A DNA stretch of 64,000 bases from CALHVX01 sp964640725. Lineage in GTDB: Bacteria; Pseudomonadota; Gammaproteobacteria; Pseudomonadales; Azotimanducaceae. Shown here in pieces: positions 52,137-59,250 of the stretch (its first letter is position 1; the number at the start of each line of letters is the position of its first letter). The DNA is taken from the NCBI GenBank assembly GCA_964640725.1, contig CAZXIJ010000001.1, positions 62,001 to 126,000 of the forward strand, written 5' to 3'. Under the pieces are notes generated by a model. It saw only the letters and a list, made by a program, of their open reading frames with translations, did not search any database and was not told where the DNA came from. A program made the position numbers and the translations under genes.

Positions 52137-52903
52137 CCACTCGCTTCGAAACCTTCGCCGTTCCGGGGCTGCCGCTGGTCGCCCCGGGCGATGATCTGAG
52201 CGCGCTGATCCAGCAGGCGCTGGCGAGGGCCCAGGTCAGCCTGGAAGACGGCGACGTGGTTTGCGTCGCGCAAAAGATTGTCTCGAAAGCAGAAGGCCGG
52301 CTCATCGATCTGGCAACCGTGACTCCCGGCGAACAGGCGACAGCGCTCGCGCAGCAGACCGACAAGGACCCGCGGCTGGTGCAGCTGATCCTGGACGAGA
52401 GCGACGAGGTGCTGCGGCAAAAACCGGGCGTGCTGATCGTTCGCCACCGGCTCGGCATCGTCGGCGCCAACGCTGGCATCGACCAGTCCAACATCGATCA
52501 CGGCGGCGGCGAAGCGGCGCTGCTGCTGCCGGTGGACCCTGACGCCAGCGCCGCGCAGCTCAGGCAAGCCCTCCTGCAAGCGACCAGCACGCAGGTCGCC
52601 GTGGTGATCACCGACAGCCACAACCGCCCCTGGCGGCTGGGCACCGTTGGCACGGCCATCGGCTGTGCCGGCCTGCAATCCCTGGACGACCATCGCGGCG
52701 GGGAAGATATGTTCGGCCGGGCGCTGAAGGTCACTCTCATCAACCGCGCTGACGCGATCGCCACCGCAGCGACCCTGGTGATGGGCGAAACCACAGAAGG
52801 ACTGCCGCTGGCAATCGTGCGCGGGTTCCCGGCCGCTGCCAGCAGCGAGACTCAGCCGGCAACGGCCATCGTCCGGCCGCTGGCGGAAGATCTGTTCCGA
52901 TAG
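52133..52903 (+). CDS. cofE: F420-0:gamma-glutamyl ligase CofE (probable CTG start)
   Basis: This 256-residue protein adds the glutamate tail to F420-0. FAVPGLPLVAPGDDLSALI is the CofE N terminus, and GDVVCVAQKIVSKAEGRLI, GANAGIDQSNID, VVITDSHNRPWRLGTVGTAIGCAG and RADAIATAATLVMGE are signature blocks. The conserved N terminus begins right after CTG at 52133, which overlaps the npdG stop (CTGA) and has AGGAAG six bases before; no ATG, GTG or TTG fits. The C-terminal FMN domain of mycobacterial FbiB is missing. Confidence 0.93.
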   Translation: MTTRFETFAVPGLPLVAPGDDLSALIQQALARAQVSLEDGDVVCVAQKIVSKAEGRLIDLATVTPGEQATALAQQTDKDPRLVQLILDESDEVLRQKPGVLIVRHRLGIVGANAGIDQSNIDHGGGEAALLLPVDPDASAAQLRQALLQATSTQVAVVITDSHNRPWRLGTVGTAIGCAGLQSLDDHRGGEDMFGRALKVTLINRADAIATAATLVMGETTEGLPLAIVRGFPAAASSETQPATAIVRPLAEDLFR

Positions 52904-52939
52904 CGGTATGCTCGTGCCTTCGCGTCCGGGCGTGACCCT

Positions 52940-53866
52940 ATGACCCGCTACATTGCCCTGACCGGCGGCATCGGCGGCGCCAAGCTGGCGCTCGGCCTGT
53001 CCCGGGTACTGCCCCCTGATCAGCTTATGCTGGTGGTCAACACTGGCGATGATTTCGAGCACCTGGGCCTGAAGATCAGCCCGGATATCGACACGCTGAC
53101 CTACACCCTCGCGGGATTGAACAATACCGAGGTTGGCTGGGGCCGGGCCGATGAGACCTGGCAGTTCATGGCAGCCCTGGAAGAACTGGGTGGCGAGACC
53201 TGGTTCAACCTGGGCGACAAGGACCTGGCGCTCCACCACCTGCGAACCAAAATGATGCAGGACGGCCTGTCGCTGACAGACGTCACCGGGGCGTTCTGTG
53301 AGCAGCTGGGCGTCAAGCAAACGGTAGTGCCAATGACCGACGATCCGGTCTCGACCATGGTCGAGACTCGCGACGGCGAGCTCAGCTTCCAGCATTACTT
53401 CGTGCGGGAACGCTGCAAGCCTCGGGTCAAAGGCTTCCGCTTTGCCGGCAGCGAGACAGCACGGCCATCGCCGGAGCTGCTCGACGCCCTGCGCAGCGCC
53501 GAGGGCGTCATCATCTGCCCGTCGAATCCCTTCGTCTCCGTCGACCCGATGCTCTCGCTGCCCGGGATGCGAGCAGCCCTGCGGGCCAGCCCGGCCAAGG
53601 TCGTCGCGGTGTCGCCGATCGTCGGCGGCAACGCGATCAAGGGCCCCACTGCGAAAATCATGCGGGAACTGGATCTGGCGTCCATGGCCGACGAAGTGGC
53701 CGCGCACTACGGCGACCTGCTCGACGGCTACGTGCTCGACGAGCTCGACAAGTTCGTCGTGCAGAACATCGCGGTGCCGACCCGCGTGGCGCAGACGGTC
53801 ATGCAGACGCTGGACGACCGCATCGCGCTCGCCAAGGAATGCCTGGACTTCATCGAGTGCCTGTAA
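52940..53866 (+). CDS. cofD: 2-phospho-L-lactate (or PEP/3PG) transferase CofD
   Basis: This 308-residue enzyme joins the nucleotide-activated three-carbon acid to Fo, giving F420-0 or a variant. ALTGGIGGAKLALGLSRVL is the start block, and VVNTGDDFEHLGLKISPDIDTLTYTLAG, WFNLGDKDLALHHLRT and PSNPFVSVDPMLSLPG are typical. It lies in the operon between cofE (36 bases) and cofC (overlapping). Which phospho-acid it uses cannot be told from these motifs. Confidence 0.95.
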   Translation: MTRYIALTGGIGGAKLALGLSRVLPPDQLMLVVNTGDDFEHLGLKISPDIDTLTYTLAGLNNTEVGWGRADETWQFMAALEELGGETWFNLGDKDLALHHLRTKMMQDGLSLTDVTGAFCEQLGVKQTVVPMTDDPVSTMVETRDGELSFQHYFVRERCKPRVKGFRFAGSETARPSPELLDALRSAEGVIICPSNPFVSVDPMLSLPGMRAALRASPAKVVAVSPIVGGNAIKGPTAKIMRELDLASMADEVAAHYGDLLDGYVLDELDKFVVQNIAVPTRVAQTVMQTLDDRIALAKECLDFIECL

Positions 53867-54510
53867 GCGGCCAGGGCGGCGGGCACTGGGCCCTGATGCC
53901 GCTGAAACTGCTCGCAGATGCCAAGCAGCGACTGGCCCCGGCGCTGAACGTGCAGGAACGCCAGGCCCTGGTGCTGGCCATGGCCGCTGACGTACTGGCT
54001 GCGCTGACCGGCTGCGAAGCCTTCGACCAGGTGCTGATTGTGTCGCGCAACAAAGAAGCCGACGAGCTCGCAGAACGCTGCGGCGCCGCGGTGTTCGCGG
54101 AGCCCGCCGACGCCCACCTGCCCGGCGCCCTGCGCGCCGGCGCGGCGGCAGCCGTTGCCGCGGGCGCGGCCACGGTCAGCATGATTCCCGCCGACGTGCC
54201 GGCTGTAACCAGCGCCGAGCTGCTTGCGGCCGCGCGCTCACATTGCGCAATCACCATCGCGCCGGACGCGCGCTGCGAAGGCACGAACCTGCTGATGCTG
54301 TCGCCGCCGCAGCTCATCGCGCCAATTTTTGACGGGCGCAGCTTTGCGCCGCACCTGCGAGCCGCCACGGCCGTGCCCGCGCCCACGCAGGTTTTGCGCA
54401 GCCCCGGGCTGTCATTGGATATCGACACGCCCGATGACCTGGCAGCGCTGGCAAAGCTGCCGGGCGCGCCGGCCACGCGGCGGGCCCTGGCCGCCATGGG
54501 GCGCGGCTAG
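53857..54510 (+). CDS. cofC: guanylyltransferase CofC (2-phospholactate/PEP/3PG)
   Basis: This 217-residue nucleotidyltransferase activates the three-carbon acid with GTP for CofD. The family start WALMPLKLLADAKQRLAPAL is clear, then VLIVSRNKEADELAERCGAAVFAEPADAHLPGALRAG and SMIPADVPAVTSAEL. The gene overlaps cofD by 10 bases if GTG 53857 is used; ATG 53839 is the alternative. Its stop abuts that of the convergent SnoaL gene. Confidence 0.9.
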   Translation: MPVSGQGGGHWALMPLKLLADAKQRLAPALNVQERQALVLAMAADVLAALTGCEAFDQVLIVSRNKEADELAERCGAAVFAEPADAHLPGALRAGAAAAVAAGAATVSMIPADVPAVTSAELLAAARSHCAITIAPDARCEGTNLLMLSPPQLIAPIFDGRSFAPHLRAATAVPAPTQVLRSPGLSLDIDTPDDLAALAKLPGAPATRRALAAMGRG

Positions 54511-55395
54511 TCAGCCATGTTGGGTGCGGGTACCGCGGGGCACGAGCCGGTGCCGGGAAATCAGCCAGCGTCCGTTCTCCCGCCGCATCTCAGTCTCGTA
54601 AGTTGCCCAGAGCGTCAGAGTCGTGTCCGGCTTGTCGGCCAGATAGTGCAGCGCCTGCACGTCGCTGCGCGTTTGCGCATGATCGCCTTCGATCCGCGCC
54701 CACTGCGGTCCCAGCATGTGCTGCGTCGGGCCATAGGCCTTGAGCGCCTGATCAACGTAGCGCACCCAGGCTTCCCGACCGCGGATCGGTTCCGGGCCGA
54801 AGTCGACAACTTCCACATCCTCTGCAAAGCAGTCGGCGTAGCGCGCCATGTCGCGCTCATCGACACCGGCCGCGTAGTTCAGCATGACGTCCTGCAGCGC
54901 CTGTCGATCCGCCTCCGCCTGGTGTTCTGCCGCCATCTGGTACGGCGCGTTCTCTTCGACATCGCAGAACAGCTCAGCAAAGCGCCAGCCCTGCGCGGTC
55001 CGCCGATAGCGTTCGCGATAGCTGCCGATGATTCGCAGGTAAACATCGCCCGGTTCCCGGGTGGCGAGCATGAGCAGCCGCCAATGGCCGGTTGCCGTAT
55101 CGCCATCGACCTCGATACGGGGGTTGAAGACGTTGTGTGCGCTGCGCACCAGACCGCCGCCGTCCCGCACAGCCTGCATGTACTGCTCGATGGCCGGCCG
55201 CCCCTCCGCCCGGGTGATGCCCGCCGCCTCCCAGACTGCATCGTCGGTAAACAGCGGCCCAACGAGTGCTGGATCGTGGTCCGCGTCGCAGGCGGCGCAG
55301 TAGTCGGCTTTGAGGACCTTGATGGCCTCAATGTCTTCCAGCCGCTGGATCCGGGCCGCCAGCCCCTGATCGGTGTTTGTGTTGCCCTGCGCCAT
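54511..55395 (-). CDS. tandem SnoaL/NTF2-like domain protein
   Basis: This is a 294-residue protein with two copies of the SnoaL-like fold. The first is EAIKVLKADYCAACDADHDPALVGPLFTDDAVWE...; the second is DVMLNYAAGVDERDMARYADCFAEDVEVVDF.... Each is followed by GR-P-I/W and R-R-W strands. Such domains serve as cyclases, isomerases or dehydratases on polyketide/steroid-like compounds, usually as single domains; the duplication gives a pseudo-dimer. No catalytic pair is certain. The neighbours are F420 genes. The ATG is at 55395. Confidence 0.82.
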   Translation of the reverse strand: MAQGNTNTDQGLAARIQRLEDIEAIKVLKADYCAACDADHDPALVGPLFTDDAVWEAAGITRAEGRPAIEQYMQAVRDGGGLVRSAHNVFNPRIEVDGDTATGHWRLLMLATREPGDVYLRIIGSYRERYRRTAQGWRFAELFCDVEENAPYQMAAEHQAEADRQALQDVMLNYAAGVDERDMARYADCFAEDVEVVDFGPEPIRGREAWVRYVDQALKAYGPTQHMLGPQWARIEGDHAQTRSDVQALHYLADKPDTTLTLWATYETEMRRENGRWLISRHRLVPRGTRTQHG

Positions 55396-55447
55396 GACGA
55401 TCTTCCCCTGCTAATCTGTCGCTCGCAGAGCATAGCAAGGAGATCCC

Positions 55448-55807
55448 GTGAGCACCGACGCCCCCGCACGCAAGCTGGTCCTGCTCGGATTGGTGGGCCC
55501 CAAGAACGAGTCCGCCGTGGCCGCATTCAACGACTGGTACCTGGGCAACCACATCGAAGACACCGCCCGCTGCCCGGCAGTGCGGTCCGCCCGATCCTAT
55601 CGCGCTGTCAAAGGCTTCCTGGGCGAGCCCCCAGCGCCCTACTACACCGTTTACGAGTTTGAAGGCGACGACGCCGACGCTGCAGAGGCCGCGCTCATGG
55701 CCTACCAGCAGGATCCTGATGCCTGGGAACACCGCAAGCCAAGCAACGACTCCATGGCCGTCATGGGCGCGGGCTGGTACGAAGAAGTGCTGGAATTCGG
55801 CGAGTGA
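55448..55807 (+). CDS. dimeric alpha-beta barrel (EthD-like) protein
   Basis: This 119-residue protein has a ferredoxin-like alpha+beta layout. FNDWYLGNHIEDTARCPAVRSARSYRAV resembles the W-Y-x-x-H core of EthD/DUF4286 proteins, and YTVYEFEG gives a strand. These form dimers that bind small aromatic or steroid ligands. The GTG start has AAGGAG. It overlaps the ThuA gene by four bases, and its operon leads toward fbiC. Confidence 0.75.
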   Translation: MSTDAPARKLVLLGLVGPKNESAVAAFNDWYLGNHIEDTARCPAVRSARSYRAVKGFLGEPPAPYYTVYEFEGDDADAAEAALMAYQQDPDAWEHRKPSNDSMAVMGAGWYEEVLEFGE

Positions 55808-56643
55808 GCGCGGTCGAGGTACTGGTTGTCACCGGCGGCCACGCGTTCGACGCCACGGCCTTTGACGCCATGCTCAACGGCATCGAAGGGGCCCGGTGCA
55901 CCTGGGTCGAGCACCCGGCCGCGCACAGCCTGCTGGATCCGGCGCTGTGCCCGGAGGTCCAGGTCATCCTGTTTTACGACATGTGCGGGATTCCCGCCGC
56001 CGGCGCCAGCCATGATGGCGGCGATCCGCACGGCCAGCCGCCGCCGGCCTTTGCCGCCGCAGTCGAAGCCCACCTGGCGCGGGGCACCGGGATGCTGTTG
56101 CTGAATCACGCGACCGTATCCTGGCCGCACTGGGACCGCTGGCGCGCCCTGTCGGCATCGCCGTTCATGCTCTCCGCGGGCACCCTCGATGGGGTGGCGG
56201 TGCCGGGGTCCGGTTACCGGGGCGCCCATGGCCCACTGCCCGATGCGACCGTCGGCCTGTCGCCGGCCAGCGATCACCCGGTGCTGCAGGGCTTGCCAGA
56301 GCGCTTCGAAATCACCGACGAGCTGTATCTCAAAACCAGCGCCTTCGAAGCGCGGGTTGCCCCGCTGCTGCGAGCGGACTACGCCTTCGAAGACCGCAAT
56401 TTCAGCCCGCCACCGCTCGCGAGCGCAGCCGAGCAGGCCAGCTGGACGCACCCGCCAGGCAGCAACCTGCTGGCCTGGGCCAACGCGCTGGAGGCAAGCC
56501 CGATCGTGGTTTCGGAGCTGGGGGACGGCCCAGCGGCCTACAGCAATCCGGCCTTCGCCAACTTTGTGGGCAACAGCATTCACTGGCTTGCCAGCGACGC
56601 CGGCCGGCAGTGGGCCCAGGCGTTCACAGCGCAGCGGGACTAA
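55804..56643 (+). CDS. ThuA-like protein
   Basis: This 279-residue protein of the ThuA class I glutamine amidotransferase-like fold has VLVVTGGHAFD at the start, VILFYDMCGI, GTGMLLLNHATVSWPHWD, a DHPVLQGLPERFEITDELY block and the ending AFANFVGNSIHWLAS. ThuA takes part in sugar metabolism in rhizobia, and others act on sugars or as heme-pocket proteins; the role here is unknown. The GTG at 55804 overlaps the previous stop. It lies 74 bases before the fbiC start. Confidence 0.82.
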   Translation: MSAVEVLVVTGGHAFDATAFDAMLNGIEGARCTWVEHPAAHSLLDPALCPEVQVILFYDMCGIPAAGASHDGGDPHGQPPPAFAAAVEAHLARGTGMLLLNHATVSWPHWDRWRALSASPFMLSAGTLDGVAVPGSGYRGAHGPLPDATVGLSPASDHPVLQGLPERFEITDELYLKTSAFEARVAPLLRADYAFEDRNFSPPPLASAAEQASWTHPPGSNLLAWANALEASPIVVSELGDGPAAYSNPAFANFVGNSIHWLASDAGRQWAQAFTAQRD

Positions 56644-56661
56644 GTCGCAGCGGTACATCCT

Positions 56662-56678
56662 TAGATCAAACCGATCTA
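56662..56678. promoter_or_regulatory. palindrome TAGATC-AAACC-GATCTA upstream of fbiC
   Basis: Perfect 6-base arms with a 5-base spacer stand in an AT-rich patch between the ThuA stop and fbiC. It looks like an operator for a dimeric regulator. The fbiC promoter may lie just downstream (GATAAT at 56699). Confidence 0.5.
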
Positions 56679-56698
56679 GCTTTAGAACTTTTGCCGAG

Positions 56699-56710
56699 GA
56701 TAATTGACCC
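56699..56710 (+). promoter_or_regulatory. motif GATAATTGACCC, copy 2, upstream of fbiC
   Basis: Identical to the 12-mer at 51388-51399 before npdG. It lies 21 bases after the palindrome and 7 bases before the GTG used as fbiC start. If GATAAT is a -10 box the transcript would begin close to or at the start codon. Confidence 0.45.
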
Positions 56711-56717
56711 TGACACC

Positions 56718-59222
56718 GTGCCCTGGGCACGCCGCGACTGGGGCAAATCCTTGAAAGTAAAAGAAATTCTAGAAGCAGCCCGCTCGGGCGCACGGCTGAG
56801 CGAGGCTCAGGCTCTGGCGCTGGCAGAGGCCGATGACACCGTATCGCTCGCGGCAGTCGCCGCGGAGCTGCGCGACCGCGGCTTCGCGAATGTCGTCACC
56901 TACAGCCGCAAAGTGTTCATCCCGCTGACCCACCTGTGCCGGGACGTTTGCCACTACTGCACCTTCGCCCAGGTGCCGCGCAAGGTACAGGCGCCCTACC
57001 TCACCGTCGAGCAGGTGCTCGAGACCGCTCGCCACGGCGCCGAGCTGGGCTGTCAGGAGGCTCTGTTTACCCTGGGCGAGAAGCCGGAGCTGCGCTACAA
57101 GGCGGCCCGGGAAGCTCTGGCAGAAATGGGCTTCGAGTCGACCCTGCACTACCTGAAGCACTGCGCCGAGGCGGTCTACCGGGAAACCGGACTGCTGCCT
57201 CACCTGAACCCCGGCAACCTGACGCCAGAAGAACTCGAATGGCTGCGGCCGGTCTCGCCGTCCATGGGCATCATGCTGGAGTCCGCAGCGGACCGGCTGT
57301 GTGAAAAAGGCATGCCGCACTACGGCTCCCCGGACAAGGTGCCTGCCGTGCGCCTGCAAACGCTGCGCGATGCCGGCGCCGCCCGGGTGCCCTTTACCAC
57401 CGGCATCCTGATCGGCATCGGCGAGACCCGCGCCGAGCGCATCGACTCGCTGCTGAAGATTCGCGCCGTTCACGAAGAGCACGGGCACATTCAGGAAATC
57501 ATCATCCAGAATTTCCGCGCCAAGCCCGAAACAAAGATGGCCCAGGCACCGGAACCGGACCTGAACGAGCTGCTCTGGACCCTTGCCGTGGCGCGGCTTG
57601 TGTTCGGCGAAACCATGAGCATTCAGGCGCCGCCGAACCTGAGCCCGGGCGTGCTGGAACAGATCGTCGCGGCCGGCATCAACGACTGGGGCGGCGTCTC
57701 GCCCGTCACGCCGGATTTCGTGAACCCGGAGGCGCCCTGGCCGCATCTGGAAGACCTGCGCACGGCCACGGCCCAGGCCGGCGGCAAGTTTCTGCAGGAA
57801 CGGCTCACCATCTACCCGGCCTACGCTCGCGATCTGGACCAGTGGGTCGATCCGGCGCTGCACGATCCGGTACTGGCGCAGATCGATGCCGAGGGCTTTG
57901 CGCGGACGGATGCCTGGAGCCCGGGCGAGGTGGAACCGCCCCCCGCCAGCGATCTTGCGGCGCTGCAACGAGTCCCGCGCGCCGTCACCCCGGCGATCGC
58001 CGCAGCGCTCGACAAGGCGAGCACAGGCGCCGAGCTCAGCGAGGCAGAGGTCATCACGCTGTTCAGTGCTCGAGGCGATGACTTCAGCGCCGTGGTGCAG
58101 GCTGCGGACCGGCTGCGGGCGGCCACCAACGGCGACACGGTCAGCTACGTCGTGAACCGCAACATCAACTACACCAACGTCTGCTACTTCAAGTGCCAGT
58201 TCTGCGCCTTCAGCAAAGGCAAGCTGTCGGAGAACCTGCGCGGTCGCCCCTACGATCTGTCTCACGAAGAGATTCAGCGGCGCACGGAAGAGGCCTGGTC
58301 CCGGGGCGCGACCGAGGTGTGCATGCAAGGTGGCATCCACCCGGAGTACACCGGCGAGACCTACATCGGCATCATCGAGGCCGTGCGCGCTGCGGTGCCA
58401 GAGATGCACATTCACGCCTTCTCGCCGCTCGAGGTCTGGCAAGGCGCGGCAACCCTGGAACTGCCGCTCGCCGAGTACCTGACGCGCCTGCAGGAGGCTG
58501 GGCTGGACACGCTGCCCGGCACCGCGGCAGAAATTCTGGACGACGAAGTGCGTCAGATCATTTGCCACGACAAGATCAACACCCAGCAGTGGCTGGATGT
58601 CATGGAAGCTGCCCACGGGGTCGGCTACCGCACCACCGCCACAATCATGTACGGGCACGTCGAGGGCACCCAGCACTGGGCCCGGCACCTGCTGCGCGTG
58701 CGGGCGCTGCAGGCCCGCACCGGAGGCTTCACGGAATTCGTGCCGCTGCCCTTTGTGCACCGCGAAGCGCCCATGTACCTCAAAGGCAAAGCCCGCAAAG
58801 GCCCGACGTTCCGAGAGGCCATCCTGATGCACGCCGTCGCGCGGCTGACGCTGCACGGCCAGATCGACAACATTCAGGCCAGCTGGGTGAAGATGGGACA
58901 CGAGGGCGTGGTGGCTTGCCTGCAGGCGGGCTGCAACGATCTGGGCGGCACGCTCATGAACGAGTCCATCAGCCGCGCCGCCGGCACCCTGCACGGCCAG
59001 GAAACGTCGCCGGAACAGATGCTGGCCATGATCGCAGCGGCAAACCGCAAGCCCCGGCAGCGCAACACGCGCTACGGCGATGCCAGCGCTGAGCGCATCG
59101 CCGCTGGCCGCGCGGCCGCAGAGCTGACCGAGATCATCAACACGCCGGCGCGCAAGTACGAGCGCAAGCGCAAGGGCCCGCTGCTGCGGCCAGGACTGAT
59201 CGAAGTAACCGAAGCCCGCTAG
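56718..59222 (+). CDS. fbiC: Fo synthase, fused CofG/CofH (FbiC)
   Basis: This 834-residue protein has two radical-SAM domains and makes 7,8-didemethyl-8-hydroxy-5-deazariboflavin (Fo) from tyrosine and the ribityl-aminouracil of riboflavin synthesis. Here the CofG half is first: cysteines C74, C78 and C81 (LCRDVCHYC), with FTTGILIGIGETRAERID and IIQNFRAKPETKM. The CofH half has C489, C493 and C496 (CYFKCQFC), EVCMQGGIHPEYTGETY and TIMYGHVEG. The length matches actinobacterial FbiC (about 850). The start is uncertain: GTG 56718 is used, TTG 56752 is also possible, and the open frame begins inside thuA. Confidence 0.96.
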   Translation: MPWARRDWGKSLKVKEILEAARSGARLSEAQALALAEADDTVSLAAVAAELRDRGFANVVTYSRKVFIPLTHLCRDVCHYCTFAQVPRKVQAPYLTVEQVLETARHGAELGCQEALFTLGEKPELRYKAAREALAEMGFESTLHYLKHCAEAVYRETGLLPHLNPGNLTPEELEWLRPVSPSMGIMLESAADRLCEKGMPHYGSPDKVPAVRLQTLRDAGAARVPFTTGILIGIGETRAERIDSLLKIRAVHEEHGHIQEIIIQNFRAKPETKMAQAPEPDLNELLWTLAVARLVFGETMSIQAPPNLSPGVLEQIVAAGINDWGGVSPVTPDFVNPEAPWPHLEDLRTATAQAGGKFLQERLTIYPAYARDLDQWVDPALHDPVLAQIDAEGFARTDAWSPGEVEPPPASDLAALQRVPRAVTPAIAAALDKASTGAELSEAEVITLFSARGDDFSAVVQAADRLRAATNGDTVSYVVNRNINYTNVCYFKCQFCAFSKGKLSENLRGRPYDLSHEEIQRRTEEAWSRGATEVCMQGGIHPEYTGETYIGIIEAVRAAVPEMHIHAFSPLEVWQGAATLELPLAEYLTRLQEAGLDTLPGTAAEILDDEVRQIICHDKINTQQWLDVMEAAHGVGYRTTATIMYGHVEGTQHWARHLLRVRALQARTGGFTEFVPLPFVHREAPMYLKGKARKGPTFREAILMHAVARLTLHGQIDNIQASWVKMGHEGVVACLQAGCNDLGGTLMNESISRAAGTLHGQETSPEQMLAMIAAANRKPRQRNTRYGDASAERIAAGRAAAELTEIINTPARKYERKRKGPLLRPGLIEVTEAR

Positions 59223-59250
59223 CGGAGCACCAGCAGCTGCCAGCCTGCGG

